DNA of 64,000 bases. Origin: Primula veris. Lineage: Eukaryota; Streptophyta; Magnoliopsida; Ericales; Primulaceae. The notes below the pieces were generated by a model. The model did not search any database and was not told where the DNA came from. It was given only the letters and a program-made list of their open reading frames with translations. This document shows positions 1 through 11,511 of the stretch, in pieces (position 1 is the first letter of the stretch; every line of letters begins with the position of its first letter). Made by a program: the position numbers and the translations under genes. The DNA lies in NCBI GenBank assembly GCA_963682055.1, contig OY821751.1, positions 4,898,001 through 4,962,000 on the forward strand, read 5' to 3'.

Positions 1-262
1 GGAAAAAACCTTGGTCTATGGACAAAAAGAGTACACGAGAATGTGATTGCATGCTCCTCCTCACTTGCACATGACATGGTGTGAGAATTTCGACTAACTA
101 GTAATTAGTGCAATTAGCATTCATCTGGATGCTTCCCCTCACTTGCACACGACTGGGTGCAAAAATTTCATATTTCAAGAAAAAGTACGAGCATTCGACT
201 GGATGCTTCATTTACTTGCACATGACTGGATGCAATAAAATCTAACGTAGAATAGAACGAGC
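1..262. repeat. Degenerate ~70-bp tandem repeat
   Basis: About four diverged copies follow one another, each built round a GGATGCTTC-like core, then CACTTGCACA and a GACTGG(A/G)TGC core. Copies begin near 50, 115, 190 and 260, and the last fades out. No coding frame spans the block. It could be the edge of a longer satellite or part of an old LTR lying left of the window. Confidence 0.5.
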
Positions 263-3200
263 ATTCAACTGGATTCTCTTAAACTTCATATGTGAAGATT
301 TATTTCGGCGAGAAATGCTAAATAGCATCATCTAGTCATGTCTCTCTTGATCGATAACAACAAGTTATCTTCAAATAAGACAAGTGTTTTATCTGAATCG
401 TGAGACAGAGCATATGTAATTCAAATATGACTAATACTATCTCGAAGCCATATATACTCTCTAGTCGTCTCATAGAGTAGGAGTAGATCAGAGTGATTCA
501 TTTGGAGTCATTCCAAGATCTCCAATATATCGCCTTATTCCTAATGGTAAAGACATAACCATACTAGGAATATCGCTTATGCGGGTCTAATAAGTAACTG
601 GCATCGGTATAACCGAAAAAGAGTGGCGTTAAGTCGAGTACCAAAGGGGTAGGTACACTCGACAATGCAAAATGGGATAAACTAGCCCACTTTCAAAATT
701 ACCATAAGGTAAACGAATATGTCTTTAGTGCCATTTCGGTGTTAGCACGATACTGTGTCGAGCTATACAATTCACAGCAGACGAGATGTTCGTTCTAGTA
801 CATTAGACCAAGTACAATTATGCGCTTATTGTACTTAGATATGAACATCATGGTTCAATATCTCTTCGTTGTCTCATCTGTGACGGACCGGGTCTATATC
901 AATGTCTAGTAATCGGACGATCATGGGAGAATCTGAGGATTTAGCGTCATAATGACTAAAACGTCATAACACCTTCTGGGTGTAGTCTGAATCATGGACT
1001 TTGATTCAATTTTTACTGGACTCGATCATCAGGCCGAGTCACTACCGTGTCTTCCCAGATCCTTCGTCTCGAAGGCAAATCCAAAAGTGGATCGCGTAAT
1101 AAAACACGCAAGGGCATAATACTTGTTCAAGTATCCCAAGCTGATCAACTACTCACTTAGGCGGGTATACCACATCCGCTCGGATTATATTAATCCATAT
1201 AGTGAACAGCTTAGTCAATTAAGATCATGTTCCGTGGTCAGGAACTACTTGATTTAAGCACATGAAGTCACACATGGATCTTCATCTATATCTATTTGTC
1301 TAAATCTCCATATATATAAAACCGTGACCACAATCACATGGTACATAATCAGTTTTTCAGAAACTACTAAACTAATAAAGTAGGGGACCGTTATAACGTC
1401 CATTACGAGGAAATAAACCATCTCGTAATCAATTCCAAGGTGTGAGAGAAGCCTTGCGCTACTAGGCGAGCATTCTACAATTTCATGCTCCTAGATCCTT
1501 TATAATCTCGTGCGACAAACGAGTTTAAGTTCACCACCTCTGGGGCTGAACGAATTAAGAACCGGTCAACTTCCTCGTATCTTGGGAAGGACGACAGACT
1601 GACGGTCGATGGCAGCGTCATTTGCTTGGCGGGTTCGGCCGATGGGACATCTATCCTTGCAAACATTTTATAGCAAGTATAAATAATCTCATGACATCTC
1701 ATAAAGTCATTAAATGCGTTTGGAATTTAGTTAGACTTGAGGGAGTCTATGGACTTACTTATCACTAAGTGCAGTTTTGGGGATCAAGCTAAGACTGAGT
1801 GGGAATACCATATTACATCACGTCGTTCCTTATCAACGTTCACGTGCATATCTCCCCCTAACGACCGGGAGAAAAGTCTTAGCGATGTCACTTTCGCATA
1901 TCATGCGGTAAAGAGATCATTTTCCAAGGTTACGATATCAAATGATAGGCAGAGGATTCATAATCGACTTATGTCCCATTCAGAGGTCCATATTTTGAAC
2001 GCTATAACGGCTCAATCAAAATATTAATTAAGCACTCTAAACACGCGTTAATATAAGACTTCTGGCTCATAACCAGTAAACAGCTGGTACACTTATGGTG
2101 TTTGAGTGTCTATGAGCCTCATAATGGACAAATGCAGCAAAGTAGCATAACCCCACATGGAAAACTAAATCTTGATGCGCAAGACCAAGAAGTGCATGCA
2201 ATCATTTGCAGTCGCATCATCAAACTTTTCGTGAGTCCATTTGGGTCTGAACATAATCAACAGGATGTTCAATTTCAATTCCCAAAATCAAGTAATTCAA
2301 ATAAAAATTTTGATTCTTACTATTCGGAGTTATCAAGTCGACTAGACTTTTCAAGATAATCCGGATCATAAGCCATCAACTTAATGATAGGGCTAAAAAT
2401 TTGGTAAATGCTGCATTTCTGTGGACAACAATAAAATGTGACCTTATTGTCGATGCATCAACCATAACCATTTATATTTATGGTCCGTCTTATGGTTGGA
2501 TAAGTGCATAATAACTCCTTCAATTCTTTACAAGAATTCTACGAGTCCATTTCGTGATCTTTACACATACTAGTCTTTCAAAGTGAGCATTAGTGGCATG
2601 AATTTCGGATTAATCACGAAATATATTCTCAGAGAGAATCCAAATACGATGCGATTATAAATCAACCATCGTCTTTTGACCCGGGAATATCTCATCTGGT
2701 CAATGCTACAATATCAAAATGCTCTTATCAATCGACGACAGGAGAATGATAGTACAGACAATCATGTTTTAGCATCTAAATCATTTATCATTTGACGACA
2801 TGCGAAATGATAAGGTTACTTTAAAAATTGTGGTAGCAACCACTTGAAAGACATTTCAACTCCTCTAAAATAGGCTATGTAAAGAAATTTCAATTCTTTC
2901 ATGAGTTATTACCATATAACACTGGTTTTCACGAATATTTTATAACTCAACAAGGTACGACAGGACCTATAAGAGCATAAAGCCCATATTTGACAAATCA
3001 ATTTGGTTTTACCAAAGATTTCGATTTGGAACGACATGTCCATAATCATTGTCACAAAGGACCTTTTTAGGCAATTAGTTGGTGAAATTACGTGGTACAC
3101 GGTTACCCACTATTTCCAGAAAACCAACTTTCCCACAAGTATTGCCTAAAATTTCATAATTTAAACTTTGGTCACATTTGTCAAAGAAATTTGCTCAAAA

Positions 3201-3632
3201 CACTTTAAATTTTTTCGAGAAATTTCGTAAACAGGAAAACCATAATCTAAAAGTATGTCCAAATGGAAAAAAAAACATAAAGCAAATGGAAAAACATAAT
3301 CCAGATGAGCGAAAAAACGGCTCAATGATTTATCAAAATCAATAAAGAAAGGTATCAAACTCATTTGAGCCACAAAATCTGGGGTCTCAAGAGTTTCCTT
3401 TCAGTTAACTTTAACCACATTAGCATCGAATTTTCCACCTTTATAATAGTTTTGAACTATTTAAAGAGTAACCATGCATGACATTTGTCTTTATAGCATA
3501 AAGTTGGCTCCTTGAGTATTATCTCTTCCTTTGAGACAACAGGTCATATTGTTCCTTTCAAGAACTGTCTTGGAGCTACAGGTCTTCGATTTTGACGAAT
3601 GTCTAAAACCTCGCTTGGCTAGGAGATTCGTC
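263..3632. other. Gene-free sequence, no recognised element
   Basis: Only short unrelated frames of under 100 codons occur, none with a family motif I recognise. Base composition is less AT-rich than the introns further right, and the stretch continues after the retrotransposon insertion at 8453. It may be remains of an old repeat, but I find neither terminal repeats nor coding traces to support that. Confidence 0.4.
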
Positions 3633-3739
3633 GGGATTAAAAGTGCTCATCGGGACAATTTTCTTATCCAATAACAGATGGGCCCAATAGGATTAAAGCT
3701 GCTCATCGGGACAATTTTCTTATCCAATAACAGATGGGC
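3633..3739. repeat. Direct duplication, ~50 bp x2
   Basis: A block of about 50 bp, containing CTCATCGGGACAATTTTC and ending ACAGATGGGC, occurs at 3633-3683 and again at 3690-3739, nearly identical. This is a recent local tandem duplication with no visible coding or regulatory role. Confidence 0.8.
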
Positions 3740-3855
3740 GATGAAGGAACATGGTGAATATAAATTCATGATACTGCTAATGGAATACATTTTTCAAGCT
3801 AGTATTTTGGTGAAGTATCGCTCTAATATGTCAATTTGAGACATTTGTTCACCAT

Positions 3856-5035
3856 TGTTGGCCCGTGTGCGGCTAAACCTTAGAGGGGGGGGGGGGGGTG
3901 AATAAGGTTTTTAGCGTTTTTCGCGGAATTAAACTTCTAAGCGTGATTAACAACCCTACTACCTCAATATATATTTTTGCGACAATAAATGTGCTATGGA
4001 AATATGAATGAATTTAAACATGCGCACAATCACAAAAATGTAAGTTGCGGAAAGTAAATAGTAAGGGAAAGAAAATGACACCGCGATTTATAGAGGTTCG
4101 GCAAACGCGCCTACGTCCTCTCCTCGGTACTACCGAGTATTTCACTAAAAAACTTCTTTCGGATATTACAATCCTATCGAGCTAATCAACCGATTAAGCT
4201 CCCCCTCACTTTATGAGTGTCCCGAAATGAAAAGACCTAGAGCTTTTAAGCAACTCGCTTACAAAGCCTCTACCCGATCACTCGCTCACAAATGAGTTTA
4301 TAAATTACTCGTTACAATTTTGTTACAATAATGTAACTACACTCACTATTTTATTGCTTCTAAATAAGCTAATTGGTGAGATTGATGATGTTTGAGCTTT
4401 ACTCTCTTTTTCTTCAATTTTCCCTCTTTTGAGTATATACACCAAAATGGTGATATTTTGGGTTTTGTATATAGGGATTGAAGGATGATAATTAGTGTGA
4501 TGATTGGTGTGTTTGGAGAGAGATTTGAGGTGGTATATATAACAGCAAAGTCTGTTTTTCTGGGTTATGACCGTTGAAGATATAACAGCTCTTTTCTAGA
4601 ATAAGCTGAAAAGCTGTTTTCGAAAACTGCAGAAAACGATCGGTCGTTTTCTACAGTCGATCGGTCGTTTTACAGAAAACGATCGGTCGTTTTCTGAAAA
4701 TGATCGGTCGTTTTCTGAAAATGATCGGTCGTTTTTATACTGGACTCACTGGAAGAAATTTGACCAAAAACGATCGGTCGTTTTTGTCCAGTCGATCGGT
4801 CGACTGTAATCCTGGTCCCGTAAATCTTCGAATGCTCATAACTCCTTCGTTTTAGCTCCGATTTTGGTTCCGCTTGAACCTATGACTTCGTTATCGAATG
4901 CTCTATCATTTAAAGACCTGAAATATACGTTTTCTATTTTTGTACAAGACAAGAGTTATATCATCGAAATCGTAAAATCATTAAACGCATAATCGAAGTA
5001 ATAATCAAAATCATTATTGAACTCTATGTTCAACA
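3856..5035 (-). repeat. 3' LTR of SIRE-like element (1180 bp)
   Basis: It starts TGTTGGCCCG on the plus strand and ends TTCAACA, giving TG...CA ends. The inner end abuts a purine-rich tract. The first ~355 bp match 8070-8427 almost base for base, apart from a longer G run near 3885. It contains seven copies of GATCGGTCG. No TATA box is obvious. Confidence 0.85.
4638..4802. repeat. GATCGGTCG array in LTR, ~21-bp phasing
   Basis: GATCGGTCG occurs at 4638, 4659, 4681, 4702, 4723, 4772 and 4794. Most neighbours are 21-22 bp apart, and they are separated by TTTTCTGAAAA-like linkers. Four sit in the nearly palindromic context CGATCGGTCG. Being in the LTR upstream of the transcribed part, they could be protein-binding sites, but that is inference. 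Confidence 0.7.
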
Positions 5036-5050
5036 ATCTCCCCCATTTTG
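5036..5050 (-). other. Polypurine tract of SIRE-like element
   Basis: On the minus strand CAAAATGGGGGAGAT lies directly against the TGTTGAACA start of the 3' LTR. This is the standard position and composition of the plus-strand primer of Copia elements. Confidence 0.8.
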
Positions 5051-5414
5051 ATTATGACAAACTAATGATGATTTTACAAGATACAAGAAAAATATCTCCT
5101 CCATTTTAACAAAACGCATTACACCAAATTATATCATTTTTCTCCCCCTTTGGCATTATCAAAATGCAATCAATAATAAAAAAATATGGGGTTATGTGAA
5201 GGGTTTTTAAAGAAAAACCAAAACATGAAAAATGTAAATATGATGCATATACCTGACTCAACTAATCACATATATGTAGATAATAAAGGTTAGAGTATAC
5301 CAAATATGTGATGTTGGGTCCGCTCGCTAATGACATTTGCATTGAACGTTTCCGAGTCCAAATAGGTGGTACCATTTGTTGGTATGCCTTCCACCTTTGT
5401 CGATTAATGGCACC

Positions 5415-7604
5415 TCATTCTTGACGGTGGAGTCGATCTTCTTGACTTCCACGGCTTTTGTCGGCGTTGCCAACCACTTGTTGATTTTCTCCTTTTGGAT
5501 GGAGATACCTTTTTGTCGGTTTTGCCAACCACTTGTCGATTTTCTCCTTTTGGATGGAGATACCTACAACACAAGATTTGTCTTTTTGTACCCAATTTCT
5601 TTTGGGTCCGACATTGTTAGTGGCTCGGGTCTTTACTACCCATTTCAAATCGCTTCTACTAAAATGGAAACGATAAGGGCATCTAGAAGAAATATGCTCA
5701 TTTCTACTACAATGCACACAATGCTTAGACTTTTTAGTATAACGAGAGTTATACGATGTTTTGGAAAGGTTTTTCGGAGTATCCATTTTGGTTTTAAAAC
5801 CTATACCTTTCCTATCATTAAAAGATTTTTGAAAAATCTTGGAAGTACTCCCTTTAGTAAAAACAACCTCTTGTTTAGGTGGAATAGGAGTTGTAGAAAT
5901 CTTAGAGGCTTTAACGAAGCGGGTTTTGTTAGAAGTAGACCCAATGCAATCAAAACCTAAACCGCTCTTATCATTGAAATCTTTTTGACAACTCAAAATG
6001 TTTTCTAAAACGGTTTTACCTTTAGAAAACTTTGAAGTAGTTAAATTAAGTTTTTCAATGGAAATGACAAGATCGTTGTTTTTAGTTTTCAACGATTCAT
6101 TCTCGGTTTCTAAAACCTTGACCTTGTCATTTAAGTTAAAAGCATGAGAACTCAAAACCTTGTTTTTGCTTTTAACTTTATCGAAAGCATCCTTCAACTC
6201 TTCAAAATTTTCTAATAAATCACAATCTAAGGAAGATGGTTTTGAAAGAGTTTTAGTAAGTCTAGAGACTTCATTTTTAAGAAAATTGATCTCGGTTTGT
6301 AAAGACTTATTATGAATGACGAGATCATTGTTTTTGTCTTTCAAGTCTTCCTTTTCGTCATCTATATCAAGTAAAGAGAATGACGATGTTGGAATAGACT
6401 CATTTTCAATTTTATCTCTTTTTAAAGATCTTATTTCTTCATTGAGAGAAGAATTTATCTTTTTAAGAGATTTGACCTTCTCTACAAGCTTAGGAAATTT
6501 TTCGGAATAAATATCGCACATATGAAGTAATTCATCATAAGAAGGATCATTTACCTCATCGGCTTCGCTTTCACTTTCGCTTGAAGAAGAGAGGTTTTGT
6601 TCATGGCTTTCTTCCATGGCCATATAGCAACCAAGGTGAGAAACTTCATCTTGGTCGGAGCTATCGCTAGAGCTTGAATCGAATATCTTCTTCTTGGCTT
6701 TGCTCTTGCGATTCTTTAGGCAATCTCTCGCCAAGTGTCCTTCCTTGCCACAAGTATAGCAAACAAAATCGTTAGAATAAATTGAATTATTTGACGATTT
6801 ACCTTTATGTTTGCGGTGGTCTTTTAGCTTGAGTATTTCCTTGACGATTCGAATGATTTGCATTGAATTTTCGTCGTCATTGGATAGCTCATCGCTTTCG
6901 TCACAAGTTGTTCCTTTGAAAGCTATCTCCCTCCTTTTTGAGATTGGCTTGTGACTATTGAGGGTGATCTCGTGAGTAATAAGTGAACCCGTCAATGCAT
7001 CAAGAGTGTAAGTATTCATGTCGTGCGCCTCTTGAATTGCGGTGACTTTTGGTTCCCATTCCTTCGGCTAGCTCCGAATCACCTTTGAGACCATTTCCTT
7101 ACAAGATAAATGCTTACCAAGAGATGTTAATCCGTTAGTAATAGTAGTAAATCTAGCAAGCATATCGGAAATGGTTTCACCCTCGCTCATTTTAAAAAGT
7201 TCGTAATCGTGCACTAGAATTTGGAGTTTGCAATCCTTAACTTGGTTAGTGCCCTCGTGCATAACTACTAACTTATCCCACATACCCTTAGCGGTTTTAC
7301 AAGCGGAAATTTTGTTGTACTCGTTAGGAGAAACGGCACAAACAATAGCATACATCGCTTTAGCGTTAGTAGAGTAGGCTTCTAGTTGAGCGTTATCTAG
7401 GTCCTCTACGGGGATTGGGTTTTCGCTATTTTCGTGTTTAGGAGCGGAATATCCTACTTTAATAATCTTCCAAAGATTAACATTATAGCTTTGTAGGAAC
7501 ATACTCATCCTATCCTTCCAATATGAATAATTTACCCCATCAAAGTATGGTGGAGTATTGGGTGATGAAGCAATAGCGGAAGTAAAATTATATAGATTAG
7601 CCAT
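5415..7604 (-). pseudogene. Copia (SIRE-like) gag, one nonsense codon
   Basis: The product is a capsid/nucleocapsid polyprotein of about 730 codons. The first 178 codons carry the UBN2-type Copia gag domain (FDGVNYSYWKDRM near the N terminus). An in-frame TAG at 7070-7068 stops it, and the same frame continues to 5415, so a single point change would explain the break. The rest has a CCHC knuckle (CYTCGKEGHLARDC, about 6765-6725), a long acidic coiled coil and a second CxxC...C motif (CVHCSRNEHISSRC). The C-terminal end runs over two near-identical ~55-bp repeats (5468-5565), which also occupy the junction where pol has been lost. Complete SIRE gags lead straight into protease; here nothing of pol remains. 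It could work only with proteins supplied in trans, and only if the stop is bypassed. Confidence 0.85.
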
Positions 7605-7651
7605 CGGGATCTTAACTCTAGAATCGTTAAATTCCTATATGCAAGAGCCTC

Positions 7652-7664
7652 GGCTCTGATACCA
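7652..7664 (-). other. Second primer-binding site (Cassandra-side)
   Basis: TGGTATCAGAGCC on the minus strand is complementary to the 3' end of initiator tRNA-Met. It lies two bases (AT) inside the Cassandra-type LTR and just upstream of gag. An identical 13-mer lies at 8055-8067. Confidence 0.85.
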
Positions 7665-7666
7665 AT

Positions 7667-7958
7667 TGTAACGACCCGGCCCAAACGGACCGAACCGCCA
7701 CGCCCGTATCAACAATATTGTCCGCTTTGGCACAACTTACCAGGGGGGTCACCCATCCTGTTACTACTCCAAGCTAAGCACGCTTAACTGTGGAGTTCCG
7801 TCCTCGCTATTGTGCCGCACGGCTTTAAAAGGACTTATTTATAGGAAATGGATCTTTAAGCTCATATACCACACGAGTACTCTCATATCTGGGCGATGTG
7901 GGACTGACGCACAACACCGCACCACAGAATTTCCTTCCTGAAAATCTGGGTCGTCACA
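7667..7958 (-). mobile_element. Cassandra-type LTR with 5S rRNA-like core
   Basis: This is a 292-bp LTR with mirrored ends (TGTAACGACC / GGGTCGTCACA on the plus strand). Its centre matches the 3' half of plant 5S rRNA, the hallmark of Cassandra TRIM elements. It is preceded, in minus orientation, by a short internal segment and purine tract and followed by a Met PBS. No target duplication flanks it, so it did not arrive as an ordinary insertion. Confidence 0.85.
7741..7800 (-). promoter_or_regulatory. 5S rRNA-derived Pol III promoter region in Cassandra LTR
   Basis: On the minus strand AGTTAAGCGTGCTT (box A, 7789-7776), GAGTAGTA (intermediate element) and GGATGGGTGACC (box C, 7758-7747) occur in the order and spacing of plant 5S rRNA. 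The 5' half of 5S RNA is missing, so this is not a 5S gene. Cassandra LTRs are known to drive Pol III transcription; activity of this copy is unknown. Confidence 0.8.
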
Positions 7959-8054
7959 ATCACCCTCCCTTTAGGCACGACGTCCTCTTCGGACACGTCG
8001 TCCTTCAGGGGGTCCACACACACGTGCTAGTCCCCACATTTCCGGCCAGATAGA
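7959..8054 (-). mobile_element. Cassandra internal region and polypurine tract
   Basis: On the minus strand this 96-bp stretch runs from a PBS to CCTAAAGGGAGGGTGAT, a purine tract directly against the LTR start TGTGACG. Length and layout match the tiny non-coding interior of Cassandra. Its own 5' LTR is missing; the LTR on that side belongs to the SIRE-like element. Confidence 0.75.
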
Positions 8055-8067
8055 GGCTCTGATACCA
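8055..8067 (-). other. First primer-binding site (SIRE LTR side)
   Basis: TGGTATCAGAGCC on the minus strand lies two bases (GA) inside the SIRE-like 5' LTR. Beyond it the sequence is Cassandra, not SIRE, so the switch between the two elements lies in or beside this 13-mer. Confidence 0.85.
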
Positions 8068-8069
8068 TC

Positions 8070-8427
8070 TGTTGGCCCGTGTGCGGCTAAACCTTAGAGG
8101 GGGGGGGGGTGAATAAGGTTTTTAGCGTTTTTCGCGGAATTAAACTTCTAAGCGTGATTAACAACCCCACTACCTCAATATATATTTTTGCGACAATAAA
8201 TGTGCTATGGAAATATGAATGAATTTAAACATGCGCACAATCACAAAAATGTAAGTTGCGGAAAGTAAATAGTAAGGGAAAGAAAATGACACCGCGATTT
8301 ATAGAGGTTCGGCAAACGCGCCTACGTCCTCTCCTCGGTACTACCGAGTATTTCACTAAAAAAACTTCTTTCGGATATTACAATCCTATCGAGCTAATCA
8401 ACCGATTAAGCTCCCCCTCACTTTATG
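8070..8427 (-). repeat. 5' LTR of SIRE-like element, truncated
   Basis: About 358 bp are nearly identical to the outer part of the LTR at 3856. The copy breaks off after CTTTATG, where the full LTR continues for another ~820 bp. It has therefore lost all of the upstream (U3) region, including the GATCGGTCG array, and its promoter is probably gone. Confidence 0.85.
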
Positions 8428-8452
8428 TCAATTTGAGACATTTGTTCACCAT

Positions 8453-9877
8453 AGACGTCATCACGTCTCAAATGTGGCGACGGAATAAAATCGACGTCTT
8501 AGCCTTCATCTCATGAGTAACAATAAACTCATGTTTTACTCATCAAAGATGGCATCCAAAAAAAAATTGGGAATCACATGCTCACACATCAGGGTGACTA
8601 ACATGTGATGACGGAATAAGATCATTCTCTAAACAGTCATTTCGTAAGTATGCTTTGCGATTTACTCATCATAGATGGCGTCCAACTTGTGTTGGGAGTT
8701 CTGTATTAGTTATCATATAAAACGACTGGTTTATATGTTTATGGTTTGCACAACCACAAACTTTATTTCAAAACGACAGGTTCGAATACTAGTTTTGCTT
8801 CTCATATGAATTGGTTCTCATTGATCAAACGATGGGTCGATATTGAAACACCAATTCGGCGAAACATACATCACTATATAAACACGCTCGGGGAAATTAT
8901 TATTTATTCAACCACTTTCGGTAGCTTTACTTGAACACGACCAAGAAAGACAGTGAGGGTGGAGGGCATGAATGCCACTTAAAACTTGACCACATTAGGA
9001 TAGGAACTATCTGCCTATATCTTTCCTAGACATCGTATCCAAATAGGTGAGCCTAATTGGGAAAGTTTCATAATTTTTCCAACTTAAATATGAAATATGT
9101 GATTTCGTAAATTACCATATTGTAAAAACATGGTAGTGATAAATATTTAGATTGTACATGTTGGCATGATTAATTATTCTAACATGGTAGCACATATTGC
9201 TAATAAGGAAATTAATTAAGGTTATCAATCTAAATCTACCAAGTTACACTAGCAATATATAACTCAATCTTTTATTATTTCTGCCGTATGTGTATATTTT
9301 ATTAATGACAATTACAACATGCGGGGTACAGTATATTTAATTACTAATTTACCATATCACATGCAGGGAGGGAAAATTTTAGTTATAATTATACAATATA
9401 CATGTAAGTTCGTAATCTTTAAATCACACCGTACGAAAACAAATTATTAGGGTAATTACCGAATTATCTAGCAAGAATTTATGTCATAAATATTTATTTT
9501 TCTTGCAGTGATCCATCTGACTTTGACAAAGTCACAAACAAAAAAAAAACCTACATACATGCGTAGTTTCTACACCCATGCAAGTTAATCACAAGAATCA
9601 CATATTATATATATATAACTCATGTTGTTTTTCATTTTTTTTATGCAGTAGCAAATTAGGTCACATGCAATTTTCTACCTTCACAATTTATAAAAATAAG
9701 TTTGTCTGTGTACCGTACACCTCGTATTTTGGGGAAGGCCGATCGAACACAAAAAAAAACTTTAAAGTTTGGCCGTATGTTTATAAACCAATATTCGACC
9801 TTAAACCTTGTTATTCGAATAAATACCCCAATCTTTTAGCTTTTATTCCAATCTCCGTGAGCAAAGTGCTGATAACG
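8453..9877. other. Gene-free sequence
   Basis: This continues the sequence interrupted at 3855. Several blocks containing ACTCATCA(A/T)AGATGGC(A/G)TCCA recur at about 8540 and 8670, a weak repeat. No coding sequence is supported. From about 9050 it becomes strongly AT-rich. Confidence 0.4.
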
Positions 9878-10106
9878 TGTTGTGAGTCTTATTAGCTCAG
9901 TATACATATTATATATGAGACATAGAGAGAACATAGAGAGAGAGAACAGTAGGTTTTTATTCATTCATATGTGTACATTCATATGTGTAGAGATACAAGA
10001 TTCATAACTCTCTTTATATAGATAGAGGGGTAGGATTACAAAACTACTTGTGCCCAACTAAAGCCCATAAAGTACAAACTCAAGAGTACAATAATATTCT
10101 ATAACA
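9878..10106 (-). mobile_element. Short Copia LTR with adjoining internal motif
   Basis: This is a 229-bp block with TGTTGTG...TATAACA ends, close in size and style to the solo LTR at 17155. Just outside its left end GTGCTGATAACG (reverse CGTTATCAGCAC) resembles a motif often found just inside 5' LTRs of plant Copia elements. It is therefore probably the 5' LTR of a minus-strand element whose interior is lost. I find no target duplication. Confidence 0.5.
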
Positions 10107-10743
10107 GTTAGTAAATATTGAAAAATGTGAAAGTTAGTTAGTAAGTCAATTGGTATTTACTAACTACCAAATAAGTTAGAGTTTTTAGTTGGTATATGGT
10201 CATTTTATTGCAGTGGATGAAGGAATATTAGAAGCCATCCATATATACAATTCTTTTCAAGAGAATTGTACGTTGTTAGCTAGGATCTCTAAACCAAGAT
10301 ACCTAACTGGCAATATGTATTCATCTTAATGCAGGTCCAGCTTAATATTATTTACCTCACTAATCTGATCAATAGCACAGTATAGCATGTTATTTTTACT
10401 AGAGTTGGGACTAAGAAGTCGAAAATAAAAACATAAAACCCCTTTATTCTCTATATATAACGCGTTTTTTTACCACACTGGGGTTGATACTTAGTTGTGG
10501 GTTCTTATTTAGCGGACGGGGTTAGTTTGGGTTGATTTCATTTGGTTTTGCTTGTGTTCTAAATAACAGTTCAATTTTGATTTATGATATGCTAGATTTA
10601 TAAAAAGAAAATAATGAAATTAGAGAGTCGAATGGCTCTCTTTGCTTGATTTCTTCTACTTTTTACCTTTATATATTTTCTTATTTCTTCTCTCTTTTTA
10701 CCTTCTCATTATTTCATGAATGACTTACAAATACTTCACGACA

Positions 10744-11041
10744 TATATAATTTTAATTGTAACCAACTGATTTATTCCCTGTTTGTCTTTTATGTCATTT
10801 AAAATAAACTAGGTCGTATTCATAGGAATCCCAAAGTCAACACATATAATTTTAATTGTAACCAACTGATTTATTCCCTGTTTGTCTTTTATGTCCTTTA
10901 AAATAAACTAGGTCGTATTCATAGGAATCCCAAAGTCAACACATATAATTTTAATTGTAACCAACTGATTTATTCCCTGTTTGTCTTTTATGTCCTTTAA
11001 AATAAACTAGGTCGTATTCATAGGAATCCCAAAGTCAACAC
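10744..11041. repeat. Three-copy 99-bp tandem repeat upstream of the P450 gene
   Basis: Three almost identical 99-bp units run head to tail, starting ATATAATTTTAATTGTAACC and ending CCCAAAGTCAACAC. They lie 560-860 bp upstream of the P450 start codon. The copies differ at only one or two positions, so the amplification is recent. Confidence 0.9.
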
Positions 11042-11504
11042 AATGAGAGATTACCACATGTTCGAAGCATACATAGCCAACTAAAAATATTAAAATCAAA
11101 TTGTAATCACCATATTTCGAAGCATACGTAGAACAAAAGCCAAAGGACATACGTACTCAACATAAGTTCGAAGAAATTGTAATCACCATTTGTGTCTTTA
11201 TGCCATCTTACTATACATATACATATGTGTGGCCCCAAACCCAACAACAATGACGTAGTATACAAAAATGAATGGATAATAATCTACTCCTATGTTAAGT
11301 GAATTTGTTAACTTTAGCACAAGCAGAAATTGTGTAACAACAAAATATGTCGTTGTATTGTTTTTATCTTATTGTTAAATTAAGTGATATTCATTTTAGT
11401 AACAAATATTTTGATTATATACTTACATTTTATTCTGGTGCCATTTGTTTTTACGCATAACTAGACTACTAAACAATTTATTAATTAATAAGCGTTACCT
11501 ATCC

Positions 11505-11511
11505 TATAAAT
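11505..11511 (+). promoter_or_regulatory. TATA box of P450 gene
   Basis: TATAAAT lies 98 bp before the ATG at 11603, in an AT-rich region with no intervening ATG that would extend the frame. Position and sequence suit a plant Pol II core promoter. Confidence 0.55.

Larger units (their letters stand above)
3856..8427 (-). mobile_element. SIRE-like Copia derivative, gag-only, 5'-truncated
   Basis: Read on the minus strand the parts are: truncated 5' LTR (8427-8070), initiator-Met PBS, an embedded Cassandra unit, a second PBS, gag (7604-5415), a short non-coding stretch, a polypurine tract and a complete 3' LTR (5035-3856). Protease, integrase, RT and RNase H are all absent, so this is a gag-only non-autonomous derivative (TR-GAG type). 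The gag has the long coiled-coil tail typical of the SIRE/Maximus lineage of Ty1/Copia. It is flanked by a 29-bp direct duplication (3827-3855 and 8424-8452) instead of the usual 5 bp. Confidence 0.85.

Noticed and set aside
1..3826. Integrated pararetrovirus or degraded Gypsy element
   Set aside because: No RT, protease, zinc-finger or movement-protein motif in any frame and no terminal repeats.
5376..5960. 194-codon plus-strand frame
   Set aside because: It lies antisense to the SIRE-like gag, which has clear domains; the plus frame has none.
7741..7800. 5S rRNA gene
   Set aside because: Only the 3' half with the internal promoter boxes is present, with diverged bases, inside an LTR with TG...CA ends.
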